The notes under the pieces: model-generated | What the model was told of the DNA's origin: nothing | Databases searched by the model: none | The model's input: the letters and a program-made list of their open reading frames with translations, nothing else | Assembly: GCA_015066935.1 (NCBI GenBank) | Contig: SVNK01000005.1 | Location: 1 to 58,507, forward strand | Direction: 5' to 3' | Length of the DNA: 58,507 bases | Origin: Ruminococcus sp. | GTDB lineage: Bacteria; Bacillota; Clostridia; Oscillospirales; Ruminococcaceae | Made by a program: the position numbers and the translations under genes | Shown here: in pieces, positions 8,910 to 18,161 of the stretch | How positions within the stretch are numbered: the first letter of the stretch is position 1 | How the letters are laid out: the number at the start of each line of letters is the position of its first letter

Positions 8910-10094
8910 ATGACTAACGGTAGATTTGGTGTTCACGGTGGACAATATATCCCCGAAACACTTATGAATGCGGTAATTGAGCTTGAAAAGGCATATAATC
9001 ACTATAAAAACGACCCTGAGTTCAATCGTGAGCTTACCGATTTATTTAACGAATATGCTAACCGCCCCTCACGGCTTTACTATGCGGAGAAGCTGACGAA
9101 GGCACTTGGAGGTGCAAAAATTTATCTGAAACGTGAGGACTTGAACCACACAGGCTCCCATAAGATAAACAACGTTCTCGGTCAGGCTCTTCTTGCAAAG
9201 AAAATGGGCAAGACAAGACTTATTGCTGAAACGGGTGCAGGCCAGCACGGTGTTGCAACAGCCACCGCCGCCGCACTTATGAATATGGAATGTGTTGTTT
9301 TTATGGGCGAGGAGGACACCAAGCGACAAGCTTTGAATGTATACAGAATGAAGCTTCTCGGTGCTGAAGTTATCCCTGTGACAAGCGGCACAGCTACACT
9401 TAAAGACGCTGTTTCTGAGGCAATGCGTGAGTGGACTTCAAGAATTGATGATACACATTATTGTTTAGGCTCAGTTATGGGTCCGCACCCGTTTCCTACC
9501 ATTGTCCGCGATTTTCAGGCGGTTATCTCTAAGGAAATTAAGTCGCAGATTATTGAAAAGGAAGGCAGACTTCCCGACACGGTAATTGCCTGTGTAGGCG
9601 GCGGCTCAAATGCAATGGGCAGCTTTTATCATTTTATTGAAGATGAAAGCGTCCGTCTTATCGGCTGTGAAGCGGCAGGACGTGGCATTGACACCTTTGA
9701 AACTGCGGCAACAATTAACACGGGTAGGCTTGGAATTTTCCACGGAATGAAGTCGTATTTCTGTCAGGATAAATACGGTCAGATAGCACCTGTTTATTCT
9801 ATTTCAGCAGGACTTGACTACCCGGGTATCGGTCCTGAGCACGCTCATCTTCACGACATAGGCAGAGCGGAGTATGTTCCTGTAACCGATGAAGAAGCGG
9901 TTGAGGCTTTTGAATTTCTTTCAAAAACCGAAGGCATTATCCCCGCAATTGAGTCGGCTCATGCTGTTGCTTATGCAATGAAGCTTGCACCCACAATGGA
10001 TAAGGATAAAATTATAGTAATCACTGTCTCAGGCAGAGGTGATAAGGACTGTGCAGCGATTGCACGTTACAGAGGGGAGGATATTTATGAGTAA
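8910..10094 (+). CDS. trpB: Tryptophan synthase beta chain
   Basis: PLP enzyme joining indole and serine. The 394-residue chain has the PLP lysine motif [25 protein letters not shown], and the phosphate-binding GGGSNAMG, plus [14 protein letters not shown]. It is the conventional TrpB1 type expected to work with TrpA, whose gene overlaps its end by eight bases. AAAGGACTG precedes the ATG. Confidence 0.98.
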   Translation: MTNGRFGVHGGQYIPETLMNAVIELEKAYNHYKNDPEFNRELTDLFNEYANRPSRLYYAEKLTKALGGAKIYLKREDLNHTGSHKINNVLGQALLAKKMGKTRLIAETGAGQHGVATATAAALMNMECVVFMGEEDTKRQALNVYRMKLLGAEVIPVTSGTATLKDAVSEAMREWTSRIDDTHYCLGSVMGPHPFPTIVRDFQAVISKEIKSQIIEKEGRLPDTVIACVGGGSNAMGSFYHFIEDESVRLIGCEAAGRGIDTFETAATINTGRLGIFHGMKSYFCQDKYGQIAPVYSISAGLDYPGIGPEHAHLHDIGRAEYVPVTDEEAVEAFEFLSKTEGIIPAIESAHAVAYAMKLAPTMDKDKIIVITVSGRGDKDCAAIARYRGEDIYE

Positions 10095-10863
10095 CATCAG
10101 AAAGGCATTTGAAAACGGTAAGGCGTTCATTCCGTTTATAACCTGCGGAGACCCTGACCTTAAAACAACAGGAAAAATAGTCCGTGAAGCTGTGAAAAAC
10201 GGTGCGGATTTAATTGAACTAGGAATCCCGTTTTCAGACCCGACAGCGGAAGGTCCTGTTATTCAAGGAGCGAATATCCGCGCCCTTGCAGGCGGTGTAA
10301 CAACAGATAAAATATTTGATTTTGTGCGTGATTTGAGAAGGAATATAACTATTCCGCTTGTATTTATGACATACGCGAATGTGGTATTTTCCTACGGTGC
10401 GGAAAATTTCATTTCTACTTGTGCCGAAATCGGAATTGACGGAATTATTCTTCCAGACCTGCCCTTTGAGGAAAAGGCAGAATTTCAGCCAATTTGCAGT
10501 AAATATAGCGTAGACCTTATTTCACTTATTGCACCTACATCAAAAGAACGTATTGCAATGATTGCAAGAGAAGCGGAAGGCTTTCTCTACATTGTTTCAA
10601 GCCTTGGCGTAACGGGAACGAGAAGTGAGATTACAACTGACCTTGCTTCGATTATAAAGGTAGTCCGTGAAAATACAGATATTCCCTGTGCAATCGGCTT
10701 CGGAATTTCCACTCCCGAACAAGCAAAAAAAATGGCGGCAGTTTCAGATGGCGCAATCGTCGGTTCGGCAATTATCAAGCTGATTGAGAAGCACGGCAAA
10801 AGCTCTGTTGAACTTGTTGGTGAGTATGTTAAAAAGATGAAAGAAGCTGTAACAAACATATAA
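10087..10863 (+). CDS. trpA: Tryptophan synthase alpha chain
   Basis: Cleaves indole-3-glycerol phosphate to indole, which passes to TrpB. The 258-residue barrel has [12 protein letters not shown] (catalytic Glu position is usually in the following strand), [19 protein letters not shown] with the catalytic Glu/Asp, [22 protein letters not shown], and [10 protein letters not shown] chose the ATG at 10087, preceded by AGGGGAGG; the longer frame begins inside trpB. It is the last gene of the operon, closed by a terminator. Confidence 0.97.
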   Translation: MSNIRKAFENGKAFIPFITCGDPDLKTTGKIVREAVKNGADLIELGIPFSDPTAEGPVIQGANIRALAGGVTTDKIFDFVRDLRRNITIPLVFMTYANVVFSYGAENFISTCAEIGIDGIILPDLPFEEKAEFQPICSKYSVDLISLIAPTSKERIAMIAREAEGFLYIVSSLGVTGTRSEITTDLASIIKVVRENTDIPCAIGFGISTPEQAKKMAAVSDGAIVGSAIIKLIEKHGKSSVELVGEYVKKMKEAVTNI

Positions 10864-10869
10864 AGATTA

Positions 10870-10911
10870 AGAGCAGTACCGCAATTAAGCGATACTGCTC
10901 TGTTTGTTTTT
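10870..10911 (+). terminator. Terminator of the trp operon
   Basis: AGAGCAGTA (10870-10878) pairs with TACTGCTCT (10893-10901), with an inner CGC/GCG extension, and is followed by TGTTTGTTTTT. Confidence 0.88.
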
Positions 10912-11026
10912 ACATCAGCCGCCGTTTAGTCAATAACCGTTAGTATTTTGGAATACTTCTATATGGTCATTGCACTAAGGGTCTCCTTTGTTTGTCAATA
11001 AACCTTATTTTAATCAAAAATCAAGC

Positions 11027-11110
11027 GGACGACCAATGGTCGTCCCTACGCTTATATATGCAGAATAGCCAAATTGTAGGGGACGGCGTCCTCGACGTCC
11101 CACCAAATAA
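11027..11110. repeat. Palindromic intergenic repeat, copy 1
   Basis: Contains the palindrome GGACGACCAATGGTCGTCC (11027-11045) and then GAATAGCCAAATTGTAGGG (about 11062-11080) leading into another palindrome, GGACGGCGTCC. The same parts recur at 12040-12075 and the first palindrome also at 16379-16397. No gene is present in 10912-11124. Confidence 0.75.
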
Positions 11111-11124
11111 AGTATACAATGATT

Positions 11125-11448
11125 TTATTTTTGTTTATCAAGCATTACATCAATTATTCCATCAAGTAGAATTTTATTTTCTTGACTCAGATTACAGATT
11201 TTATCTGTCATATTTTTATCAATAGAACGTCTTTTCTCTGTACCAACAAGAAAATAATCAGGCGTTGTCCGTAAAGCATCACTTAAATTCATTATAAGTT
11301 CAAGACTTGGTGCAGAACGACCCGTCTCAAGGTTTGATATATATTTATAGTTTACATCAATCATTTCACATACCTGATATTGTTTAAAACCAAGTTCTTT
11401 GCGTCTTTTAGCAATTCTTTGCCCAATTTCTTTATAATCAATACTCAT
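11125..11448 (-). CDS. XRE-family transcriptional regulator
   Basis: A 107-residue DNA-binding protein of the Cro/CI helix-turn-helix type. The HTH covers roughly residues 8-62: IGQRIAKRRKELGFKQYQVCEMI, with the recognition region NYKYISNLETGRSAPSLELI and the following LSDALRTTPDYFLVG. The C-terminal 40 residues are short and without a recognised ligand domain. It is divergent from the zinc-ribbon protein gene at 11601; a small inverted repeat between the -35 and -10 of that gene's promoter is a natural operator, so control of the neighbour, of itself, or both is likely. GAGGTGA precedes the ATG. Confidence 0.88.
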   Translation of the reverse strand: MSIDYKEIGQRIAKRRKELGFKQYQVCEMIDVNYKYISNLETGRSAPSLELIMNLSDALRTTPDYFLVGTEKRRSIDKNMTDKICNLSQENKILLDGIIDVMLDKQK

Positions 11449-11520
11449 TTTATGTCACCTCAAATACATAATAACAGTTAATCAGAAAAATAAAAACTAT
11501 TTATCAAGTAGTATTTCCAC

Positions 11521-11549
11521 TTGACAAACAGAATTTTCTGTGTTATAAT
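11521..11549 (+). promoter_or_regulatory. Promoter with putative operator for the zinc-ribbon gene
   Basis: TTGACA (11521-11526) and TATAAT (11544-11549) are exact consensus with a 17-base spacer. The spacer holds the inverted repeat ACAGAA-TT-TTCTGT (11528-11541), a good candidate operator for the divergent XRE regulator. Confidence 0.82.
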
Positions 11550-11562
11550 AAGAAAAAACAAA

Positions 11563-11587
11563 AAACTCTACTTCTGAAGTAGAGTTT
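11563..11587 (+). promoter_or_regulatory. Stem-loop at the 5' end of the zinc-ribbon mRNA
   Basis: AAACTCTACTT and AAGTAGAGTTT form a perfect 11-bp stem with a CTG loop, starting about seven bases after the predicted transcription start and ending immediately before the AAGGAGG ribosome binding site. It could stabilise the transcript, act as a second operator, or modulate ribosome access. Confidence 0.6.
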
Positions 11588-11600
11588 AAGGAGGTATATT

Positions 11601-11876
11601 ATGTATTGTAAAAATTGTGGACAGGAAATAAGAAATGAGGCAGTTGTATGTGTTCATTGCGGATGTTCTGTTGAAAAGAAAGAACCGTTAACTGAGGACA
11701 AAATTTCTGCAGCGATCGTTATACTTTCACTTATTATTCCGCTGGTTGGCATTATTATGGGTATTATTAATATATGTAAAAGCAAATTTCGCTCAGGAGG
11801 TATTTATCTTGCAATAGCAATCATTATGTGTATATTTAATACTATATTTCTATTTTCTGACTTACTTTTTTATTGA
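11601..11876 (+). CDS. Small zinc-ribbon membrane protein
   Basis: A 91-residue protein. Residues 1-25 form a zinc ribbon with two CxxC knuckles (MYCKNCGQEI and VCVHCGCS). After a short charged linker come two hydrophobic segments (about 37-56 and 66-90) predicted to cross the membrane. Proteins of this layout are common in Firmicutes and mostly uncharacterised. A strong ribosome binding site (AAGGAGG, six bases) and a consensus promoter indicate real expression. It forms a divergent pair with an XRE regulator, and the pair is bracketed by related palindromic repeats. Confidence 0.85.
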   Translation: MYCKNCGQEIRNEAVVCVHCGCSVEKKEPLTEDKISAAIVILSLIIPLVGIIMGIINICKSKFRSGGIYLAIAIIMCIFNTIFLFSDLLFY

Positions 11877-12113
11877 CTTAATTTGATTAACCCATAATTC
11901 CCGTTTTAAAGTAAGCGGATGCACCTCCACGAAAATACAACATCATAAAAGCGAGCGAACACTACTAATGGTATACGTAAAAGGGCAAAATCAGAGATTA
12001 TGTTTTTTGCGTAAGTTCGCCCCTTCATTATAACACGAAGAATAGCCAGATTGTAGGGACGACCAATGGTCGTCCGTTTGGCTTTTGGCTTAAAACATGG
12101 CTTATCACCAAAC
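11877..12113. repeat. Palindromic intergenic repeat, copy 2, and flanks
   Basis: The segment 12040-12075 repeats GAATAGCCAGATTGTAGGG followed by the palindrome GGACGACCAATGGTCGTCC (12057-12075), in direct orientation for the first motif relative to 11062-11080. The rest of this stretch shows no gene. Confidence 0.7.
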
Positions 12114-12140
12114 AAAAAGGAGGCAGCAATGCCTCCTTTT
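12114..12140 (-). terminator. Terminator of htpG
   Basis: AAAGGAGGCA and TGCCTCCTTT form a hairpin with a four-base loop; on the minus strand it is followed by TTGTTT, directly after the htpG stop. Confidence 0.85.
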
Positions 12141-12144
12141 GATT

Positions 12145-14049
12145 TTACATAAGTTCGCAGATAAGATTGGAGAATTCCACAGGATTCTCAATGCTCATGC
12201 CCTCAATAATGAGTGCCTGAGTATAAAGGAGCTTGGCGTACTTGCCGAGTTTTTCGGTATCTCCCGATTCGCTGACTGCCTTGAGCTTTCCGTAGATTTC
12301 GTGGTCGGGATTGATTTCCAGAACTCGCTGTGCCTTCACCTTCTGGTCGGATGGCATGGAATTCAGTACCTTCTCCATTTCAAGTGTGATTTCACCCTCG
12401 CTTGTAAGACATACGGGATGAGACTTGAGACGCTGTGAAAGTGTTACCTTTGCAACTTCTCCGCCGAGAGATTCTGCGATTGCCTTGAGCATATCGGAGC
12501 TTTTCTCCTCCTCAGCCTTGATCTGCTCCTGCTTCTCGGTGTTTTCGAGTCCGAGATCGTCTGCTGATACAGACTTGAACTCCTTCTCCTTATAAGTGTG
12601 GAGCATCTTTACTGCAAATTCGTCAACAGGGTCAGTGAGATAAAGAATCTCGAAGCCGTTGTCCTTTACAAGCTCTGTCTGGGGGAGCTGCTCAATACGT
12701 GCAGTACTCTCGCCTGTTGCATAGTAAATATACTTCTGCTCCTCACGCATTCCTGTTACGTATTCATCAAGAGTAACAAGCTTATTCTCCTTGGAAGAAG
12801 TGAACATCAGAAGGTCCTGAAGCTTCTCCTTGCTCATGCCGTAATCGCTGTAGATTCCGTATTTGAGCTGACGTCCGAATGCATTCCAGAATTCCTCATA
12901 CTTTTCACGGTCGTTCTTGAGCATCTTTTTCAGTTCGCTGCTGATGGTCTTTTCGATGCTCTTTGCAATGACCTTGAGCTGTCTGTCGTGCTGGAGCATC
13001 TCACGTGAAATGTTCAGAGAAAGGTCCTCACTGTCAACAAGACCCTTTACAAAACTGAAATAATCCGGTAAAAGGTCAGAACACTTATCCATGATAAGTA
13101 CTCCGTTTGAATAGAGCTGCAAGCCCTTTTCGTACTCCTTTGAATAATAATCATACGGAGCCTTTGACGGAATATAAAGAAGTGCATTGTAATTTGCATT
13201 GCCCTCGTTTTTTACATGAGCGTATCTCAGAGGCTCGTTGTAGTCATAGAACTTCTCAACGTAGAAATGCTTGTAATCCTCATCTTTAAGCTCTGTCTTA
13301 TTCTTTTTCCAGAGAGGAACCATGCTGTTGAGCGTCTCGATTTCGATATACTCCTCGTATTCGGGAGCCTTGTTTTCAGCCTTTTCCTCCTCTGTCTGCT
13401 CCTTGGGACGGCTGTGAGTAACCTCCATCTTAATGGGGAAGCGGATGTAATCGGAATACTTCTTTATAAGCGATTTGAGACGATACTGTTCAAGGTAGTC
13501 TGAATACTTTTCATCGTCCGTATCATCAAGAAGCTCGATAATGATTTCAGTACCGGCATTATCCTTGTCAGCCTCAGAAATCGTGTATCCCTCTACTCCT
13601 TCAGACTCCCACTGATAAGCCTTATCGCTTCCGTAAGCCTTTGAAATTACGGTAACCTTCTTCGCTACCATAAATGCTGAGTAGAAGCCTACGCCGAACT
13701 GTCCGATAATCTGATTATCTTCCTCAAGCTTGTTTTCGGTCTTGAATTTGAGTGAACCGCTTTCAGCAATTGTACCGAGGTGTGCTTCAAGCTCTTCGGC
13801 AGTCATTCCTATACCGTTATCCATTATTTTAAGGGTACGGCTGTCTTTATCGGCAACAATCCAGATTGCAAAATCGTCTCTGCTGAGTCCTACGCCGTTA
13901 TCTGTAAGCGATTTGAAATAAAGCTTATCTATGGCGTCACTTGCATTTGAAATAAGCTCACGCAGGAATATTTCCTTATGTGTATAAATAGAATGAATCA
14001 TCATTTCCATGAGTCGTTTTGACTCTGCCTTAAACTGTTTTGTTTCCAT
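12145..14049 (-). CDS. htpG: Hsp90 chaperone HtpG
   Basis: ATP-dependent cytosolic chaperone. The 634-residue product has the GHKL ATPase motifs in order: [24 protein letters not shown], and [14 protein letters not shown], then the middle domain with [16 protein letters not shown] and the C-terminal dimerisation part. Length is normal. Its promoter carries a perfect CIRCE operator, so it belongs to the HrcA heat-shock regulon here, a feature seen in some but not all Firmicutes. It is monocistronic, with its own terminator. Confidence 0.98.
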   Translation of the reverse strand: METKQFKAESKRLMEMMIHSIYTHKEIFLRELISNASDAIDKLYFKSLTDNGVGLSRDDFAIWIVADKDSRTLKIMDNGIGMTAEELEAHLGTIAESGSLKFKTENKLEEDNQIIGQFGVGFYSAFMVAKKVTVISKAYGSDKAYQWESEGVEGYTISEADKDNAGTEIIIELLDDTDDEKYSDYLEQYRLKSLIKKYSDYIRFPIKMEVTHSRPKEQTEEEKAENKAPEYEEYIEIETLNSMVPLWKKNKTELKDEDYKHFYVEKFYDYNEPLRYAHVKNEGNANYNALLYIPSKAPYDYYSKEYEKGLQLYSNGVLIMDKCSDLLPDYFSFVKGLVDSEDLSLNISREMLQHDRQLKVIAKSIEKTISSELKKMLKNDREKYEEFWNAFGRQLKYGIYSDYGMSKEKLQDLLMFTSSKENKLVTLDEYVTGMREEQKYIYYATGESTARIEQLPQTELVKDNGFEILYLTDPVDEFAVKMLHTYKEKEFKSVSADDLGLENTEKQEQIKAEEEKSSDMLKAIAESLGGEVAKVTLSQRLKSHPVCLTSEGEITLEMEKVLNSMPSDQKVKAQRVLEINPDHEIYGKLKAVSESGDTEKLGKYAKLLYTQALIIEGMSIENPVEFSNLICELM

Positions 14050-14084
14050 TTAAACATCTCCGTTATAATAGTAGTTCAGTAATT

Positions 14085-14111
14085 TTAGCACTCTACATAA
14101 TCGAGTGCTAA
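14085..14111 (-). promoter_or_regulatory. CIRCE operator (HrcA site)
   Basis: TTAGCACTC, nine bases, GAGTGCTAA: a perfect match to the CIRCE consensus. It lies just downstream of the -10 of the htpG promoter, covering the start of transcription. Confidence 0.95.
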
Positions 14112-14115
14112 AATA

Positions 14116-14145
14116 AGTATATAACTTTTTTATAGACAAAGTCAA
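14116..14145 (-). promoter_or_regulatory. htpG promoter
   Basis: On the minus strand TTGACT (14140-14145) and TATACT (14116-14121) are 18 bases apart, immediately upstream of CIRCE. Confidence 0.75.
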
Positions 14146-14326
14146 GGGTATTGCATCATTGTTTACAATTTGTTCATATTGACGTGCTAATGTGATAAAC
14201 TGATGTAAGAAAAGATACAATTCAGTAAATTTTTGCGTTTCTTTATTGACATACCGCAATTTCTGTGATAACATTAACAATACAAGAAGTAACATCTTTT
14301 TTCTTATGATATGGAGGATAATTATT

Positions 14327-16063
14327 ATGAATGAGTACAACAATCAGAACGGTTTTAATCCCGACGGTTTCACTGACTCCGTTTCGGGCGTTGAAACAAT
14401 TACAAAGAAAAAACGCGGAAAGAAAATTGCAATTATATCAGGTATTTCTGTCGCTGCTCTTGCAGGCGGCGGTGCTATTGCATATAACGTATCTCCGCTG
14501 GTGAAGAATCAGGTAAAGCTCCACACTTCAAGTGCGAAGAATTACTACGCATGGGTTAACGAAGAAAACGCAGGCGACCTTGCAAAGTCAATTGCCGACA
14601 GCTACAGCGAGGCTCTTGACAAGTACGAAAAAGGCACAACCGAGAAATTCGCAGTAGAATACAAGGTTTCAGACGGCGCAAAGGAAGCTTTCCTTACTGA
14701 AGTCCTCGGCTCGGACTACAAAGACGAGGTTGACGAGGATACTCAGCAGCTCCTTGATATAGTAAATAATATCGAACAGCTCAAGATAGGCATCGACGGC
14801 TCAACAAAGAAGAACCTCATGGCTCTTAACCTTTACGGTGAACTCAACAACGAAGAACTTGTTTCACTTGATTTCGCAGGCGATTTCGACCAGATGGCTC
14901 TCTTTGCACGTATTCCCCAGCTCTCTGAACAGTATATCGGCTTCTCCTTCAAGGAGCTTCTTGAAGAGGAAATTGATGATCAAACAACCCTCGAAACCAT
15001 AATGGATGTTCTTAACGATCCTGCTTCATACCTCTCGCCTTCAGAACTTGAAAAGGAAATCAACAGATATGTCAGCGTATGGAATAAGTCAGTAAGCAAG
15101 GTTAAGATTGAAAAGAAGGAAGAAATCGGAATCGGCGATATTGACGTAAAGTACACTGTTGCTACCGTGAAAATCGACGAGAAGACCGGCGAAAAAATCG
15201 GTGAAAACTTCATGGAAGCTCTGAAAGACGACGAAATCATCAAGGAAATCGTTGTTGAAAAGCTCGGTATCGTTGACGAGGAAGAGTATGAGAAGACCTT
15301 TGAAGAGGACGAAGAAGAGGACATCGACATTGATGAGGACGAGGATTTCGATCTCGACGAAGAAGACGAGGATGATAAGGATGAAAAAGAACAGATCGTT
15401 TCTTTCAGCACTTACATCGACGCTAAGGGCGTAATCCGTGGTTTCTCACTTTCAGATAACTCAGACGAAAAGAATGATATCCGCTTCATTATCGGTAAGG
15501 ACGGCAAGGATGTCCGTGGAGAATTCGTTGCAATCACAGAAGGCAATGAGCAGTTCTCAGCTATCCTTACAGCAGATGAATCAAAGGGCTCGTATGACGG
15601 AAGCATCGACATCACTGTTCACGATTATGACTACGACTTCAACGACGACGATGAATTGGTTGTTTCCGACGACGAAACTACAAATATCTCAGTAGAATTC
15701 GAGGACTTCAAGATTGTTGACGAAGAGAAGTGCTACGTTGAGGGCGACATTACACTCGTAATTCCCGATACTGACCCGATTGAACTCAACCTTGAGTCAG
15801 ACGGCAAGTCACAGACAATCAATTACAATATCGTTATCGACGATACAGACTTCGGTACAATTTCCCTCATCACAAGCACTAAGGACGGTTTCGAGGCTGA
15901 CGTTCCTTCAATGGACGATGCATTTGAAATCAACGAAACTTTTGAAAGCGACGACTTCTTCTCATACGTAAGTGAAGAAGAACTCGTTGACTTCGTTAAG
16001 GAGCTCCTTAAGAAAATCGGTTTTTCCGATGAACTTGCCGAAGAAATTATCACCGAAATGTAA
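14327..16063 (+). CDS. Large acidic membrane-anchored protein of unknown function
   Basis: A 578-residue protein that I do not recognise. A charged cytoplasmic tail (KKKRGKK, residues about 26-32) precedes one hydrophobic segment (about 34-54), so the rest should lie outside the cell. The exposed part is strongly acidic, with an Asp/Glu tract near residues 325-355 (EEDEEEDIDIDEDEDFDLDE) that could bind calcium. The body alternates strand-like segments with repeats of VEFEDFKIVDEE type and ends in a helical EELVDFVKELLKKIGF. The ATG at 14327 follows GGAGGATAATT; upstream in-frame starts lack such a site. It stands alone and is followed by the multi-hairpin repeat. Confidence 0.85.
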   Translation: MNEYNNQNGFNPDGFTDSVSGVETITKKKRGKKIAIISGISVAALAGGGAIAYNVSPLVKNQVKLHTSSAKNYYAWVNEENAGDLAKSIADSYSEALDKYEKGTTEKFAVEYKVSDGAKEAFLTEVLGSDYKDEVDEDTQQLLDIVNNIEQLKIGIDGSTKKNLMALNLYGELNNEELVSLDFAGDFDQMALFARIPQLSEQYIGFSFKELLEEEIDDQTTLETIMDVLNDPASYLSPSELEKEINRYVSVWNKSVSKVKIEKKEEIGIGDIDVKYTVATVKIDEKTGEKIGENFMEALKDDEIIKEIVVEKLGIVDEEEYEKTFEEDEEEDIDIDEDEDFDLDEEDEDDKDEKEQIVSFSTYIDAKGVIRGFSLSDNSDEKNDIRFIIGKDGKDVRGEFVAITEGNEQFSAILTADESKGSYDGSIDITVHDYDYDFNDDDELVVSDDETTNISVEFEDFKIVDEEKCYVEGDITLVIPDTDPIELNLESDGKSQTINYNIVIDDTDFGTISLITSTKDGFEADVPSMDDAFEINETFESDDFFSYVSEEELVDFVKELLKKIGFSDELAEEIITEM

Positions 16064-16067
16064 TTAA

Positions 16068-16309
16068 TGTGTCCTCAATAACCGCCGTCAGGCGGTTATT
16101 GCCCCGAACTTCGTTCGGGGAGCGCAAATTCATTATAATATGAGGAATTTGTGCATCGCATTCATTGATGTCAAGCTCATTTTGCCCTATAGGGCAAAAC
16201 AAAGTGCAAGAAAAATTATCAATTCCTTTATTTTTTCTTGCACTTTGTCAACTTAAAATTGGCTTTATAAAGCTATATTAAGCCAATTTTAAGTTGATGA
16301 GCTGACATT
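16068..16309 (+). repeat. Multi-hairpin repeat element, full copy 1
   Basis: A 242-bp unit almost identical to 51511-51751. It contains five hairpins in order: ATAACCGCC/GGCGGTTAT, CCCCGAA/TTCGGGG, TTTTGCCC/GGGCAAAA, a 16-bp CAAAGTGCAAGAAAAA stem, and a 17-bp ACTTAAAATTGGCTTTA-type stem. A shortened copy lies inverted at 17919-18012. No protein is encoded. It directly follows the stop of the acidic protein gene. Confidence 0.9.
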
Positions 16310-16326
16310 AATTAAACAGCACATAT

Positions 16327-16360
16327 AAAAAGGAGAAGAATCTTATTCTTCTCCTTTTTT
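16327..16360. terminator. Bidirectional terminator
   Basis: AAAAAGGAGAAGAAT and ATTCTTCTCCTTTTT form a 15-bp stem with a T-run on either strand. Confidence 0.8.
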
Positions 16361-16378
16361 GATAATATGATTATCTGC

Positions 16379-16397
16379 GGACGACCATTGGTCGTCC
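16379..16397. repeat. Palindromic intergenic repeat, copy 3
   Basis: GGACGACCATTGGTCGTCC, the same palindrome as at 11027 and 12057 with the central base pair reversed. A further palindrome, CGGACGAATTAACTCGTCCG, follows at about 16423-16442. No gene in 16310-16534. Confidence 0.75.
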
Positions 16398-16498
16398 CTC
16401 ATTCTGTAGAAAAACAAAAACGGACGAATTAACTCGTCCGCCTTGCAAGTGACAAATATCAGGGGAAGCTCTGCACTAAATATGCTCCCCCGATTTAA

Positions 16499-16517
16499 AA
16501 CCGGTCCCCCCACCGGC
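16499..16517 (-). terminator. Possible terminator of the phosphofructokinase gene
   Basis: On the minus strand GCCGGT, GGGGGG, ACCGGTTTT forms a short GC-rich hairpin followed by TTTT, 20 bases after the stop. The stem is short, so support is moderate. Confidence 0.5.
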
Positions 16518-16534
16518 TGTGAAAAAAGCTTATA

Positions 16535-17761
16535 TTATTCAATAACAAGATGTGTAGGCATACCGTTATTCATAATCGGCATTACCTCACCCTGAATAAG
16601 AGGCAGGAAGTAATAAAGTGCCTCATCGGAAACGTCATTGCCCTCGGCATTGATCCACTCAATGGGGAACATCTTCTCGCTGTTTGCAGCCTTTGCCGCA
16701 TCAGCAGTTCCGATATGATAGGAATAAGGACGGCTGCCGTCACGCACAAATGTCATCATACATCCGCTTTTGCCTTCAAGTGCTGCGTCTACTGCCGCCT
16801 CACCGATAGCCTCAGCTGAATTTATGTCCTCCTGAGAAGCAATATGCGAACTGCATCTCTGCATTACATTAAGCTCTATTGAACGTACTTTACAGCCGAT
16901 TTCCGCTGCAACAAGCTTTTCAAGGAACTTTCCTATACCTGAAAGATATGCATGTCCAAACGAATCAATCTGTCCCGACTGAAATTCCTCAGCAGCAAAT
17001 TTTCCCTCGGCAGTCTTGACTCCCTCGGAAACAACCACTATAACTGCCTTGTGAAGCTTCATCTGCTTCTTGACATCCGCAAGGAACTTCTCAATGCTGA
17101 ACGTCGTCTCCGGCAGATAAATAAGATGCGGAGCACTCTCACCGTTATATCTGATACAGCACGATGACGCTGCAAGCCAGCCTGCATGACGTCCCATTGC
17201 CTCCACAATCGTTACCGACGGTATACTGTAGACATTACTGTCACGTGTAATCTCCTGAATGGTAGAGCAGACATATTTCGCCGCAGAACCGAATCCGGGC
17301 GAGTGGTCTGTTTCACACAGGTCGTTGTCGATAGTCTTAGGAATACCGATAATCTTTATATCGGAAATATTCTTCTCTCTGAGGTAAGCTGAATATTTCG
17401 CAACAGTGTCCATAGAATCGTTTCCGCCGATATAAAAGAACATCCCGATGTCGTTGCGGCGGAGAGAAGCCGTAATCTGCTCATACATTTCGGGATTCTC
17501 ATGATAATCGGGAAGCTTTCTTCTGCATGAACCAAGAACTGCTGACGGAGTTCTCTTGAGAAGCTCGTAATTCACACTGTCACAAAGCTTTTCGGAAAGG
17601 TCTGTAAACCGCTCTTCGATAATGCCTTCGATACCGTTGAATGAGCCGAGTATTCTGTCGATTTTTTCGGAATTGGCACCTGCCTTGTATACTCCCGCAA
17701 GTGAAGCGTTTATGGCACAGGTTGGACCTCCCGATTGTGCAACTGCAATATTCATAGTCAT
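16535..17761 (-). CDS. pfp: 6-phosphofructokinase, probably pyrophosphate-dependent
   Basis: Phosphorylates fructose 6-phosphate in glycolysis. About 408 residues: AVAQSGGPTCAINASLAG at the N-terminus, FFYIGGNDSMDTV, then GIPKTIDNDL and VEAMGRHAGWLAA, then SEGVKTAEG. GGNDS in place of GGDGS and PKTIDND in place of PGTIDND are the changes that mark pyrophosphate-using enzymes, so PPi is the likely phosphoryl donor. This is typical of ruminal cellulolytic Ruminococcus. I placed the start at 17761 (MTMNIAVAQ); 17755 is equally possible. The upstream extension to 17839 is not family-like. It is flanked on both sides by copies of the multi-hairpin repeat in opposite orientation. Confidence 0.93.
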   Translation of the reverse strand: MTMNIAVAQSGGPTCAINASLAGVYKAGANSEKIDRILGSFNGIEGIIEERFTDLSEKLCDSVNYELLKRTPSAVLGSCRRKLPDYHENPEMYEQITASLRRNDIGMFFYIGGNDSMDTVAKYSAYLREKNISDIKIIGIPKTIDNDLCETDHSPGFGSAAKYVCSTIQEITRDSNVYSIPSVTIVEAMGRHAGWLAASSCCIRYNGESAPHLIYLPETTFSIEKFLADVKKQMKLHKAVIVVVSEGVKTAEGKFAAEEFQSGQIDSFGHAYLSGIGKFLEKLVAAEIGCKVRSIELNVMQRCSSHIASQEDINSAEAIGEAAVDAALEGKSGCMMTFVRDGSRPYSYHIGTADAAKAANSEKMFPIEWINAEGNDVSDEALYYFLPLIQGEVMPIMNNGMPTHLVIE

Positions 17762-17918
17762 TTCACAGCCGTAACCTTTGCTGCGGTACAGTCGGGGAGC
17801 ATACTCTCCCCGACCTCCGTTCATCCCCCGAAGCAGCAAGTCTGTTCAGCCTTTTCCTTTCATTATTATACATCGGGAGAAACTCTCTCCCGAATACTTT
17901 CACCATTTCTTGTCCTTA

Positions 17919-18012
17919 TTAATGTCTGCTCAAATTCCTTATATTATATAGAATCTGAGCTCCCCGAACGAAGTTCGGGGCAATAACCGCCTGACGGCGG
18001 TTATTGAGGTCA
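17919..18012 (-). repeat. Multi-hairpin repeat element, shortened copy
   Basis: Read on the minus strand it begins CCTCAATAACCGCC, keeps the first two hairpins and the following TATAATATAAGGAATTTG, then jumps directly to the end motif GAGCAGACATTAAT. Relative to the full copies about 145 bp of the interior, with three hairpins, is missing, while both ends are kept. Confidence 0.85.
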
Positions 18013-18161
18013 TCTTTATTATAACATACACGAAGATAAATTTCAACCATAAATTGCGATTTTCTTAAAATTCGGCAATTTTGACCAAATATTGCTATAT
18101 TTATCGTCGTATAAAACAACGTGAGGCACTATAAAAGCTGCCTCACACCTAAAATATTTAT

